Source: CAWBNS01 sp964445105 (GTDB lineage: Bacteria > Chlamydiota > Chlamydiia > Chlamydiales > JAJFMA01). From it: a DNA stretch of 44,704 nucleotides. The notes under the pieces are model-generated. The model saw only the letters and a program-made list of their open reading frames with translations, searched no databases and was not told the DNA's origin. The DNA is taken from assembly GCA_964445105.1 (NCBI GenBank), contig CAYUJS010000010.1:1-44704 (forward strand), in the 5' to 3' direction. Position 1 is the stretch's first letter; the number at the start of each line of letters is the position of its first letter. A program made the position numbers and the translations under genes. Shown here one piece after another: positions 7,887 to 16,179 of this stretch.

Positions 7887-9011
7887 ATGCGTTGGTTAGT
7901 TTCTGCCTGTTCCGGTTTGGGTGACACTATCTTAAAAATACCCATGTTAAGGGCTTTGCACGAATACGATCCTGCTGCTGTGGTGGACGTGCTTGCTTAT
8001 GCTGATCGGGGGATTGATCAGCTGCTTGCTGGTTCTCCTTGGGTAGATGAAGTGTTACCGATGCCAGCAGCAGCTTCTTATTGGGATAGGGCTAAATTTT
8101 TCTGCCGGCTGCGCAAGCGCGGATATCAGGCTATTTTTTTATCCTATGAGGCAGCGCATCCGGACCTGATCTTAGGATCTTACCTGGCCGGCATCAAAAA
8201 ACGGGTTCTCCACCATGGACGCACGCAGAATAGTGTGAAAAATAGATTGAGGGGGTATGTAACTCCGCTTTTACTCGGTACGCTTATTTCTGCGTTAAAG
8301 CAGGGTAGGCATAAGATTGATCTCAACCTAGATTTGTTGGAAGTCTACTTTGGTGCGCCTTTAGAGCGTGACTACTCGACACCGATTCATCAGAGCTCGT
8401 TGGAGCCGTCTACTCTGCAGCGTTTTGGACTGGTTAAAAAGCGCTATCTGCTTTTTCAGCCAGGCGCGGCTAAGGGCGCGGCTACGCCTAAAACTTGGTC
8501 TCCAACCAACTTTATTGAGCTGATAAAGCGTTTAAGGCAGTGTTGGCCAGAGCTTGCTATGGTAACGGTGGGGGATAAGGGAGATGCAGAAGCGAGCTCC
8601 GCTTTACAAAAAGAGCTTCCTTTCCTGATCAATACGGCCGGTTTAACAACGCCTTTGGAGCTCATAGAACTACTTCAGGGATCCCTTGTTGTTCTCTGCC
8701 ATGATAGCGGAGTGATGCACTTAGCCAACGCTTTGGATGCGACCCTTATTGCCCTTTATGGCCCTACAGATGATACCTGTACGCGGCCTTTGGGCAATAA
8801 CAGTCACTTGTTATTTTCGAACAACGAATGCAGGCGCCTCATGTACAATTGGGCGAGGTCCGAACGAGAAATCGCCAGAGCGTATCCTACCTATCACTGC
8901 CTTTCTGGCATCACCGTGGAGCAGGTTTATGATACTTTTAGGCAGCTAGCAGGCGGAGGCCATGGCGGCTTTGCGGTTGATGCTGTGAGAAAAGAAGCTA
9001 CCGTCAGCTAG
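7887..9011 (+). CDS. Glycosyltransferase family 9 (lipopolysaccharide heptosyltransferase-like)
   Basis: A 374-residue GT9 enzyme. The N-terminus SGLGDTILKIPMLRAL is the family's acceptor-side start, and the C-terminal half has FQPGAAKG, the WSPTNFIELIKRL helix, and CHDSGVMHLANAL followed by ALYGPT, which form the sugar-nucleotide site. GT9 enzymes add heptose or related sugars to lipopolysaccharide cores at the inner membrane. An AAGGAAG Shine-Dalgarno sequence precedes the ATG. The last 66 bases overlap the convergent DUF892 gene on the other strand. The exact acceptor sugar cannot be told. Confidence 0.85.
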   Translation: MRWLVSACSGLGDTILKIPMLRALHEYDPAAVVDVLAYADRGIDQLLAGSPWVDEVLPMPAAASYWDRAKFFCRLRKRGYQAIFLSYEAAHPDLILGSYLAGIKKRVLHHGRTQNSVKNRLRGYVTPLLLGTLISALKQGRHKIDLNLDLLEVYFGAPLERDYSTPIHQSSLEPSTLQRFGLVKKRYLLFQPGAAKGAATPKTWSPTNFIELIKRLRQCWPELAMVTVGDKGDAEASSALQKELPFLINTAGLTTPLELIELLQGSLVVLCHDSGVMHLANALDATLIALYGPTDDTCTRPLGNNSHLLFSNNECRRLMYNWARSEREIARAYPTYHCLSGITVEQVYDTFRQLAGGGHGGFAVDAVRKEATVS

Positions 9012-9461
9012 TTTTAGGAGCGCTTGGTTGACTGTGCCTTCTTCTTCTAGCGTTTCTTGAAGAAGGTCGACAATTTCGTTGTCTAATCCAAGATGCTTTG
9101 CGAAGCTGTGCAGAGTGGTGTAGGAGGCTAATTCGTAGTGCTCGATTTTTTGTTCAGCGGCTATGATGGCAGCATCTACTATAGCGGATTCTTTGCGGCT
9201 TTTGACCAAGTCGGCAACTTCACAGAGGAGGCCTTTCAGGGCTTCACAGGGGGCTTTAGCGGGCTTTGTTTTAAGGATCACAAAAACTTTTTCGAGGCGC
9301 CTGACCTGCTCTTTAGTCTCCTCTAGGTGCAGGTTCAAGAGCTCTCTTAATTCTGGTGACGAGCAAATTTTAATCAATTTAGGTAGGTTTTTAACCATCT
9401 GATTTTCAGCCTCGTACATATTTTCTAGCTGTTCTACAAAAATATCAAATAAAGCTCTCAT
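8946..9461 (-). CDS. YciE/YciF-type ferritin-like protein (DUF892)
   Basis: A 171-residue all-helical protein of the DUF892 family: an N-terminal LFDIFVEQLENMYEAENQM with the typical metal-ligand Glu residues, HLEETKEQVRRLE, and a third helix IIAAEQKIEHYELASYTTL that also carries Glu/His ligands. The family has a ferritin-like four-helix bundle and is linked with stress responses. The ATG has an AAGGAG Shine-Dalgarno sequence. The C-terminal 22 codons are antisense to the end of the GT9 gene. Confidence 0.85.
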   Translation of the reverse strand: MRALFDIFVEQLENMYEAENQMVKNLPKLIKICSSPELRELLNLHLEETKEQVRRLEKVFVILKTKPAKAPCEALKGLLCEVADLVKSRKESAIVDAAIIAAEQKIEHYELASYTTLHSFAKHLGLDNEIVDLLQETLEEEGTVNQALLKLADGSFFSHSINRKAAMASAC

Positions 9462-9811
9462 ACCCGCTCCTTATTTTTTAATGTTTAATTGTCTAGGTGA
9501 ACGATGGGGTGATGCGTCAGAAAATGCGTATTAGCCGAGAGATAACAAGCAGCGTTATTTTCAGCAATAAGAAATGCTGATTTTCGCCCGCACACACAGG
9601 TAACCAACGAGTTACGTTTTTTTGGCGTGCGAATACCTGATATTTTATTTTAAGCCTTTTTTGATCCGAGCCCTACCCATACTAAGCGCAGCACTGATGG
9701 TTTTACGAGAAATTTCACTGCCCTTCAGCCTATGCTAAAAGGGCTTAAAGCGGTCGCTTAAAATCGCTCGACTGGAGGTTTAAAGGTAAAGCCCCGTCGA
9801 TTCTATCTTTG
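9462..9811. other. Non-coding stretch, no gene recognised
   Basis: It lies between the DUF892 gene and the DUF4276 relic. Short reading fragments on the minus strand (around 9640-9710) may be the downstream end of the relic, but nothing is recognisable. Confidence 0.5.
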
Positions 9812-10098
9812 TCAGTCAGAAAGATGGTGGCATTTTTTACGAATGTTCTGGAGACCAATCTCCAGTAATATGCGGGTGCTATCGAATTCCTTTTGGTAGC
9901 CGGGGTAGGGTTTTTGCAAGCGCTTTGATGGCGACGTATCAATACCTCCTTCAATCAATCCGTTGCGTTTGGGCGTCGTTTAGTGATAATTTTCTGGGCA
10001 TATGTTGAAAGACCAAAATTTCCAAGGTGCTCGCATAATATTTCTCTTAGAAACGTTTCTTCAGAAAAGCATTCGCCTATTATTCCGAGTCTGATCAT
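9812..10098 (-). pseudogene. Relic of a DUF4276 (TOPRIM-like) protein gene, internally deleted
   Basis: From an ATG at 10096-10098 the frame reads MIRLGIIGECFSEETFLREI, close to the DUF4276 N-terminus (usually VEGxTEE), and stops in the spacer before 9955. In another frame, 9955-9812 reads TSPSKRLQKPYPGYQKEF followed by LLEIGLQNIRKKCHH, which matches the C-terminal APSKRI, LIAxEIGLExIRxxCPHF signature of the same family. About half of the expected ~210 residues is missing between the two pieces. The ATG overlaps the stop of the upstream ATPase relic (ATGA), as expected for the intact two-gene operon. The assignment rests on remembered family consensus. Confidence 0.7.
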
Positions 10099-10440
10099 TT
10101 ATTTGGCTGGCCTCCCAGCACATTTTTTTCCAAAGCTGGCCAAGCGAATACTCACTCAGCCATTCTTTAAGCTTTTCCGGATCTGGTCGCTCGAAGGCCG
10201 CCGCTCTACAATGATAAGATCGGCCAAATCAAATTTGTCTAGGAGCATGACAGGCTAGATAACAATATCGCGAATGGCTCGATAGTGGAAGGCGCTTTCT
10301 CTTTCGAGGCGCATCAACAAGGGAGCCAGGTTCGTTCCGTCCTGGCGAAGTCATTGTCTTGTATTTTCCCCCTCTGCTTTACCGGAGCCGAGGGGCTCGT
10401 ATCGTGAAAATGGTACACTCTCCAACTTACAATCGTACGG
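10095..10440 (-). pseudogene. Relic of a COG4637-type AAA (RecF/OLD-like) ATPase gene
   Basis: Three frames carry pieces in the right order. 10427 downwards reads SWRVYHFHDTSPSAPVKQR, the hallmark of this predicted ATPase family. The next piece has LLMRLERESAFHYRAIRDIV. After a stop come VMLLDKFDLADLIIVERRP and then, frameshifted twice, EWLSEYSLGQLWKK and NVLGGQ, the family's C-terminal WLxEYSLGELWxKNVLGG. The Walker A region and about 200 residues carrying the ABC signature and Walker B are missing. The terminal TGA (10095-10097) overlaps the DUF4276 start. Such ATPase plus TOPRIM-like pairs are found in defence islands; the function of this pair is inference. Confidence 0.75.
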
Positions 10441-10653
10441 GCAATACCCTACACAATACGATTTTTTTCGCCTTTAGCGTAAGCGTTCTTAAGCTGTGAT
10501 TCAAGTTGGCTGCTTTTATTGGTTAGTTTGCTTTCAGCTAGGCTACGTATACTGCTCGAAAATCTTGTTGGTACTTAGCTATGGGCTCCAGCTGGAAGCA
10601 GTCAGCAGACTGGTCAAAACCCAGCTCGCCTTTAGTTTCTGTTTTACATCTGA
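10441..10653. other. Non-coding stretch upstream of the ATPase relic
   Basis: It probably corresponds to the deleted 5' part of the ATPase gene. Fragmented frames only; no motif recognised. Confidence 0.4.
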
Positions 10654-10812
10654 ATCAGCAGTTCCCGCTAAAAAAAGGAACTGACTGGCTCCGGGGCTGC
10701 CATCAGCCTCATTTTGCTCCTCACCCGTAGCTTCGGCTACGAATTTATCGCAAACTGAGCCTACGTTCAGCCCTCACTGAGCCGGTTTCTACTTTTAGCG
10801 GGAGCCGCTGCA
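10654..10812 (+). repeat. Dispersed inverted-end repeat, copy A (full length)
   Basis: Starts CAGCAGTTCCCGCTAAAAAA and ends TTTTAGCGGGAGCCGCTG, so the ends are inverted repeats. The second arm layer is ACTGGCTC at 10684-10691 against GAGCCGGT near 10779. The centre has GTAGCTTCGGCTACGAATT. It lies between the ATPase relic and endonuclease V. Copies B to I share the same order of blocks. Confidence 0.85.
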
Positions 10813-10883
10813 CCTGAATTTTTGATGGATAAAAATCTAGATCTGCTAATCATATGTTTAAAAATTGAAAATAGGGCTCTACA

Positions 10884-11600
10884 ATGAACGGAATGCCTAA
10901 CCCTGATTGGTTATTTTTTAAAAATATCGAAGACGCCAAAGCGGCACAAAAAGAAATGGCGGAAAGAGTTTGCTTAGAGGATGGTTTCAAAAAACCTGTA
11001 GAGTTTATTGGAGGGGTGGATGTAAGCAATACCCCCTTTGATCCCGAACAAATGATATTCGGCGCTACGATAGTCTGCTCATATCCCTCGTTATCACTTC
11101 TACAAACTGCATCTCAGGCTAACAAACAGAGTTTCCCGTATGTTACAGGTCTTTTAGGGTTTCGTGAGGCGCCAACATTAATTCAGGCATACAATCAATT
11201 ATCATTTTTTCCTGACGTCATTATGGTTGATGGTCATGGTGTGAGCCATCCTCGAGGTTTAGGGGTAGCTAGCCACCTGGGAGTTTTACTCGATATCCCA
11301 ACGATTGGTGTCGCCAAGTCTATTCTGGTAGGTACCCCAGCAGCACCCCTTTCCGAAGAAGTCGGTAGCATGGTTCCACTGCTTTGGAAAGGGAAAGAGA
11401 TAGCGATGATGGCGCGCACTAAAAAAAAGTGCTCGCCCTTGATTATTTCTGTAGGTCATAAAATATCTTTGAGAACTGCCACCCAGTTGGTGATGAGTTC
11501 TCTTAAAAAGTATCGTTTACCAGAGCCTACTAGATATGCACATCTTGCAGCTAACAAAGCTCGCACGGATTTCCTAAACCTTGAATCGGTCGGAGTTTAG
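10884..11600 (+). CDS. nfi: Endonuclease V (deoxyinosine 3' endonuclease)
   Basis: Endonuclease V nicks DNA one base 3' of deoxyinosine, starting repair of deaminated adenine. The protein is 238 residues, near the usual 220-230. The catalytic set is complete: Asp46 in GGVDVS, Glu95 in GFREAP, Asp116 in VDGHG and His122 in SHPRGLG, matching Asp43, Glu89, Asp110 and His116 of the E. coli enzyme. GVAKS and the late VGHKISL segment are also typical. It stands alone, flanked by repeat copy A and an empty stretch, inside a decayed accessory region. A second repair gene, fpg, follows. Confidence 0.93.
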   Translation: MNGMPNPDWLFFKNIEDAKAAQKEMAERVCLEDGFKKPVEFIGGVDVSNTPFDPEQMIFGATIVCSYPSLSLLQTASQANKQSFPYVTGLLGFREAPTLIQAYNQLSFFPDVIMVDGHGVSHPRGLGVASHLGVLLDIPTIGVAKSILVGTPAAPLSEEVGSMVPLLWKGKEIAMMARTKKKCSPLIISVGHKISLRTATQLVMSSLKKYRLPEPTRYAHLAANKARTDFLNLESVGV

Positions 11601-12271
11601 AGGGGATTTTCGTTCGGCGTGCTCGGTCTACGATTTCAGTTTGCGTCAGCCTAGGTGATCCAGATCGGGTATTAGCAAGAATTTACGAAAGCCTCTGGTA
11701 ATGTGCCCAAGGCGCTTATTATTACCAGGTTCCCCAACGTTTTTAGGGCCCCCCAACATCTTTGCAGGAGAGGAAATTCAAAATAGCGGCTAGGACCTCT
11801 TGGCCAGCCCAGCACTGGAGATGCTCGCTAAATACAGCCTCAGCAGGCTCGCGCTTGACAACCTGCCTGATTCGGCAATAGCAAAGAGTGCTTAAAGCGA
11901 CCGTATGCAGACGCCACGCAGTGGTAGAAAATTGGTTGCCGATTAGGCTAAAAGTGTTTTTTATCGTCGCTTGTATTTTTTAGGTATGTGGCGTGCCGCA
12001 CCGTCCTCCTGATTTTTTTAAAGGAGAATGACAGACGCCGGCATTCTTGCGCAGTTGGGTAGATTAGAGGCTTAATCGGGCCGATCTATCGAAGATTACC
12101 AAAAAGCCCCACTTGGCGCTCGCTGAAAAACTACATTCAGAAACCGTCTTTTCATACGTTACGCAAATTTTAGCGGTTAGGTGAAAGAAAAAGTTTATCG
12201 TTGCGTTTCGCTTACAGATGCTTGAAATCCTGGTTGGGAGTAGAATATCTCTCTATTCTGAGAGGGAATAT
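11601..12271. other. Gene-free stretch of about 670 bp
   Basis: No frame on either strand gives a recognisable protein. One + frame near 11800-11990 looks coding-like but has two stops within 65 codons. No RNA gene, promoter of note or repeat copy was found. Probably a decayed gene. Confidence 0.5.
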
Positions 12272-13099
12272 ATGCCTGAGCTGCCGGAAGTGGAGACAAT
12301 TGTCAGAGAGCTGCGCACATCGAATCTTGTCGGTCGAAAAATCATGCGCGCTGAGGTCTATTGGGGGCGCTCTATCGCAATACCGGCAGCGCCTGCTTTT
12401 TGCCAGCAGATCGAGGGGCAAGCGATTTGTGATATCACCCGGCGGGGCAAATTGATCGTCTTTCGCTTTACACAAGATTTCCTGCTCGTTCATCTTCGCA
12501 TGACCGGTAAATTTTTGCTGATGAAGCAGGAAGCGCCATCCACTTCTCATGAGCGCGTACGGTTATATCTGGATGATGGCCGTATCCTACGCTATGAAGA
12601 CCAGCGTAAATTTGGCAAATGGTACCTCTTAGCCTCGCATAAACAGCATTTTAGCCGACTGGGGGTGGAGCCGCTAGAACCCGATTTTACGCTAAACTGC
12701 TTTGAGATGCTTCTTCAAGGGCATAAAACGCTGATTAAACCATTTTTGCTCAATCAAAAATATATTGCCGGCTTGGGCAATATTTACGTTGATGAGGCGT
12801 TATGGGAAGCTAAGATTAACCCACAAAGAACTGTGAACGCGCTTTCAAATTCTGAAATTCGCGCGCTACACCAGGCCATTGTGTTAGTGCTTCAAAAAGG
12901 TGTCGACAATACAGGTACGAGCCTTGGTTCTAAAAGTGCCAACTATTTTACTGTGACCGGGCGCAGGGGTGGAAATCAGTACAGGCTAAATGTTTTTCGA
13001 CGCGATGGCCAGGCTTGCCCAAGGTGCTGTACGACAATTGTGAAAATTGTGGTGGCCCAGCGTGGTACGCATCTTTGCCCCTTTTGTCAGAGCATTTAG
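12272..13099 (+). CDS. mutM: Formamidopyrimidine-DNA glycosylase (Fpg/MutM)
   Basis: A bifunctional glycosylase and AP lyase that removes oxidised purines such as 8-oxoguanine. The start is set at 12272 because mature Fpg must begin with Pro2-Glu3 (MPELPEVETI), although the frame is open 18 codons upstream. Lys60 in RRGKLI is the conserved active-site lysine. The H2TH element is at GLGNIYVDEALW, and the C-terminal zinc finger has CPRC and CPFC with the conserved Arg and Thr in VAQRGTHLC. The length of 275 is standard. A degenerate repeat (copy B) begins 11 bases after the stop. Confidence 0.96.
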   Translation: MPELPEVETIVRELRTSNLVGRKIMRAEVYWGRSIAIPAAPAFCQQIEGQAICDITRRGKLIVFRFTQDFLLVHLRMTGKFLLMKQEAPSTSHERVRLYLDDGRILRYEDQRKFGKWYLLASHKQHFSRLGVEPLEPDFTLNCFEMLLQGHKTLIKPFLLNQKYIAGLGNIYVDEALWEAKINPQRTVNALSNSEIRALHQAIVLVLQKGVDNTGTSLGSKSANYFTVTGRRGGNQYRLNVFRRDGQACPRCCTTIVKIVVAQRGTHLCPFCQSI

Positions 13100-13109
13100 G
13101 CGATTTGTC

Positions 13110-13230
13110 TAGCAGCTAAAGCTAAAAACAAGAAGCCAACTGGCTCACGAACGGCCGTCAGCCTCGTTTTTTTTCTTTGTCCGTAGCTAAGACTGCTGTC
13201 AGCACTCACAGAGCAGTTTTTTTTAGCTTT
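13110..13230 (+). repeat. Dispersed repeat, copy B (diverged)
   Basis: Ends are AGCAGCTAAAGCTAAAAAC and GAGCAGTTTTTTTTAGCTTT. The inner blocks CCAACTGGCTC, GTCAGCCTCGTTTT and GTAGCTAAGACTGCTGTCAG match the other copies. The run of eight T may end fpg transcripts. Confidence 0.7.
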
Positions 13231-13327
13231 TGTTATTTATTAAAAAATCTTTTTGAAAAATCCATTGATCTGTATGGAAAGGACTTATAGGGCATAATTT
13301 GTGCCCGGCTTTCCCTGGGAGGATCTT

Positions 13328-13825
13328 ATGAGAGTAAAAATTGCTTCATGTCTCCTTGCACTCTGTTTAGTAACGACACTCGCACCTAGTTCGGTGCAGG
13401 CTGGAAACTGGTTTAGTGGTTGGTTTGGTGGCAACAGCTGCAACAATTGTTGTGCCGAAAATGACTGTGGTAGCTGCTACACTTGTTATCAGCCTAAGAC
13501 TTGCTATAACACATATTGCGTCAAGGAACCTTATTGCGTTCGCAAAAAGTGCTACTACTACGAGCCTAAGTATTATGAGAAAAAATGCTGCCACTACGTT
13601 CCTCAGTATTACACGCAGAAATACTGCTACAACGTGAAAAAGTATTTCTATACGACAGAAACGCGCTATCGCACACGGAAAGTTTGTGAAAAACAAACTT
13701 GCTATCAGCCGTACAAACCTTGTGCACCAGCTACTCGAGAGAATGGCTCTAGCGAGAGCAGCGGCAGCGTTAAGATGGTTGGTAGCCATCAAGACCATCG
13801 CGATCAAGACAGCGGCAGAGAGTAG
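13328..13825 (+). CDS. Secreted Cys/Tyr-rich protein, probable envelope component
   Basis: A 165-residue protein with a clear signal peptide (MRVKIASCLLALCLVTTLAP, cleavage predicted after SSVQA). The mature part is extremely rich in Cys and Tyr, with an imperfect repeat of the type KCYYYEPKYYEKKCCHYVPQ, YYTQKYCYNVKKY, then TRYRTRKVCEKQTCYQP, and a Ser/Gly/His-rich tail. Chlamydiae rely on disulfide-linked outer-membrane proteins instead of much peptidoglycan, so a structural or surface role is likely but inferred; it is not OmcA or OmcB. An upstream in-frame start at 13301 is rejected because it lacks a signal sequence. A hairpin terminator follows 11 bases after the stop. Confidence 0.75.
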   Translation: MRVKIASCLLALCLVTTLAPSSVQAGNWFSGWFGGNSCNNCCAENDCGSCYTCYQPKTCYNTYCVKEPYCVRKKCYYYEPKYYEKKCCHYVPQYYTQKYCYNVKKYFYTTETRYRTRKVCEKQTCYQPYKPCAPATRENGSSESSGSVKMVGSHQDHRDQDSGRE

Positions 13826-13835
13826 TCATTATTTG

Positions 13836-13870
13836 ATCGACCTCCCTGGTTCTCCAGGGGGTCGATTTCT
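13836..13870 (+). terminator. Rho-independent terminator of the Cys/Tyr-rich gene
   Basis: GATCGACCTCCCTGG pairs with CCAGGGGGTCGAT across a TTCT loop (one bulge), followed by TTCTATTTA. Confidence 0.75.
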
Positions 13871-13891
13871 ATTTAGTGATCATTTATAGTA

Positions 13892-13918
13892 AGCCTTCCT
13901 CAATAGCTAAGGAAGGCT
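13892..13918 (+). promoter_or_regulatory. Hairpin that sequesters the Shine-Dalgarno of the SLC12-like gene
   Basis: AGCCTTCCT (13892-13900) is perfectly complementary to AGGAAGGCT (13910-13918) across a 9-base loop. The second arm contains the AGGAAGG ribosome site (13910-13916), placed 8 bases before the ATG at 13925. Folding would hide the site. It could also act as a weak second terminator, but no T run follows. Confidence 0.6.
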
Positions 13919-13924
13919 ATCTAT

Positions 13925-16174
13925 ATGAGTATAATTTCTTCTTTGTGGCGCTTTTTCCCTTTAAAGAAAAGGACCGAAGTAGCGCAGATCGAAACGGGTG
14001 ATAGCCAGAAGTTCGGCACTTTTGTAGGCGTTTTTATTCCCTGCATTTTGATGCTTTTTGGCGTCATTATTTTCTTACGGCTAGGCTGGATTGTAGGACT
14101 GGTGGGTTCTAGCGAGGCCTTGATCATCATCACCCTTGCTGCCCTTATTGCCTTAGTGACTACTCTATCGATGTCGGCGATCTCTACGAATATTGAGGTA
14201 GGAAAAGGGGGCGTTTACTATATGTTGTCCCGTTCACTCGGCATCGAGGTTGGAGCGGCCGTAGGTATCCCTCTCTACTTTCGACAAGCATTGACCGTTG
14301 CTTTTTGCTGCATTGGATTTGCGGAATCGCTGCACGACCTTATTCCCGTTTGGTCTATTACAAATATCGGAATCGGGACGCTAATTATTTTGACGATTCT
14401 AGCGTACACCTCTGTAAGGGGCGCATTAAAAGTGCAGGTGTTCATTTTCGTCGCCATTTTAGCTTCCTTAGCCTCGTTGTTTACAGGTGGCGGATTAGCT
14501 ATTATATCTGGCGAAGCCTATACTTCGACGGCGCATACATTAGGATTTTGGGCGATATTTGCCATTTTCTTTCCAGCCATGACAGGCGTAGAGTCGAGTG
14601 TTTCCTTATCGGGTGATCTGCGTAATCCCAGTCGTTCATTACCTATCGGCACGATTAGTGCGATCTTGGTCGCTTATGCGATCTATGTGGCGATCAGCTT
14701 GTTTTTAGTTTATCACGTACCGATGGATCGTCTGGTGCAGGATCCTTTAATTATGCAGACACTTGCTAGCGTGCCTTCGCTGATCATCGTGGGCATTTGG
14801 GGGGCGACTCTCTCCAGCGCTCTTGGTGGGCTTCTAAGCGCTCCCAGAACGTTGCAAGCGATTGCCGACGATGGAATGGCGCCCAGTATTTTTACCAAGA
14901 CTTTCGGGACTATGTCAGAGCCAAGAATAGCTACCCTGGCCACCTTTGCGATTGCCGCTTTCGGCATCTACTTTGGCAGCGTTAATATACTGGCTCCGCT
15001 TTTGACGATGGTTTCGCTAATCTGTTACGGCGTGCTCAACTTGTCGTCCGGTATGGAAACGTTGATGGCAAACCCCAGCTGGCGACCACGTTTTCGCGTG
15101 CATTGGAGCATCTCTCTTGCCGGAGCTGCTCTGTGCTTGGTTGTGATGCTGATGGTCGATGCGGGCTCAGCCTTACTATCGTTGATGGTGATAGGATTGA
15201 TTTATTTTGTGGTCAAGAAGCGCCAAAGAGAGGCTTCTTGGACGGATATTCGCGATGGTCTGTTAGTTTTCTTTTCGCGCTCGGCTATCTATCGTTTAGC
15301 CTATGCTGACAGCCCCACTAAATCCTGGCGGCCCCACTTTTTGGTGTTCACAAAGTCCACAGAGCAGCACTCCAACTCCTTGTTAAAGTTTGCGCAGGGG
15401 ATTAGCCAAAGTAAGGGCTTTTTGACAATGGCTTCGTTTGTGGCGCCAGGAACGATCTCCACACTTAAACGAAAAGAGTCAGCCCAGTTGCTGTCTAGAA
15501 AATTCAGACAGGACAATGTTCAAGCTTTGGTGCAAATCAAAGAGGCAGAAAAAGTCTCCCTTGGCATGTACAACATGATTGAATACCACGGCCTTGGCTC
15601 CTTATCGCCGAATACGATTGTATTTGGTGGGGTGAGCAAAGAGGACGAATCTATTGAGTTTGCAGGTGTGCTCAGATTAGCTTACCAACGGCATAAAAAT
15701 GTCGTGATCCTTTCCGAAGGCACTTTGTTGGGCAGTGACCGGGTGCATGACCTTCATGTCTGGTGGGACGACGACTCTCAAAACAACTCTGAGCTTATGC
15801 TAGTGCTCAGCTATATGCTGCAGCTGGACCCAAAACGCAAAAGGACCCGTCTTTGCGCCAAGGCAATCGTATCAAATGAACTTGAACGGCAAGAAAGGCT
15901 TCAGCAGCTGCGTCAAATTGGTGTGGAGAAAAGAATGGCACTGAACGTTGAAGTTTATGTTGCCGCAAACCCTTCACAAGATAGAGCCGAGCTTGTGAAA
16001 GAGTTCAGCAAGGACGCAGATATGATCTTTATGGGCTTAAAGCCACCCCCTCAGGAACTTAGCGATATGGACGCCTACGTGATCTATCTGCAAGGCCTTG
16101 CACAGACGTTTGAAGGATCGCCGCTGGCTTTGGTCTTGAGCTCGGAATTTATGCCTTTGGACAGTATTTTTTAG
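13925..16174 (+). CDS. SLC12-like cation-chloride cotransporter / APC-superfamily permease
   Basis: A 749-residue protein with about 12 membrane segments in residues 30-450 and a soluble C-terminal domain of about 300 residues. The first segments (KFGTFVGVFIPCILMLFGV, then IIFLRLGWIVG) and the GGVYYMLSRSLG and GVESSVSLSGDLRNPSRSLP motifs are those of the SLC12 branch (NKCC/KCC) of the APC superfamily; the last is nearly identical to eukaryotic members. Members co-transport chloride with sodium or potassium; the ions used here are unknown. The C-terminal part resembles the SLC12 cytoplasmic domain (MYNMIEYHGLGSLSPNTIVF). Translation start is covered by a hairpin. Confidence 0.85.
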   Translation: MSIISSLWRFFPLKKRTEVAQIETGDSQKFGTFVGVFIPCILMLFGVIIFLRLGWIVGLVGSSEALIIITLAALIALVTTLSMSAISTNIEVGKGGVYYMLSRSLGIEVGAAVGIPLYFRQALTVAFCCIGFAESLHDLIPVWSITNIGIGTLIILTILAYTSVRGALKVQVFIFVAILASLASLFTGGGLAIISGEAYTSTAHTLGFWAIFAIFFPAMTGVESSVSLSGDLRNPSRSLPIGTISAILVAYAIYVAISLFLVYHVPMDRLVQDPLIMQTLASVPSLIIVGIWGATLSSALGGLLSAPRTLQAIADDGMAPSIFTKTFGTMSEPRIATLATFAIAAFGIYFGSVNILAPLLTMVSLICYGVLNLSSGMETLMANPSWRPRFRVHWSISLAGAALCLVVMLMVDAGSALLSLMVIGLIYFVVKKRQREASWTDIRDGLLVFFSRSAIYRLAYADSPTKSWRPHFLVFTKSTEQHSNSLLKFAQGISQSKGFLTMASFVAPGTISTLKRKESAQLLSRKFRQDNVQALVQIKEAEKVSLGMYNMIEYHGLGSLSPNTIVFGGVSKEDESIEFAGVLRLAYQRHKNVVILSEGTLLGSDRVHDLHVWWDDDSQNNSELMLVLSYMLQLDPKRKRTRLCAKAIVSNELERQERLQQLRQIGVEKRMALNVEVYVAANPSQDRAELVKEFSKDADMIFMGLKPPPQELSDMDAYVIYLQGLAQTFEGSPLALVLSSEFMPLDSIF

Positions 16175-16179
16175 ACAGG

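Noticed and set aside
9745..9954. 69-codon minus-strand frame as a real small gene
   Set aside because: It runs in the wrong frame through the DUF4276 relic, whose family motifs lie in the neighbouring frame.
12100..12180. Possible tenth repeat copy (TTTTAGCGGTTAGG near 12170)
   Set aside because: Only the short end motif matches; the inner blocks are absent.
13265..13298. Promoter for the Cys/Tyr-rich gene (TTGATC and CATAAT)
   Set aside because: The spacer is 22 bases, too long for a standard promoter; a closer box is not convincing.
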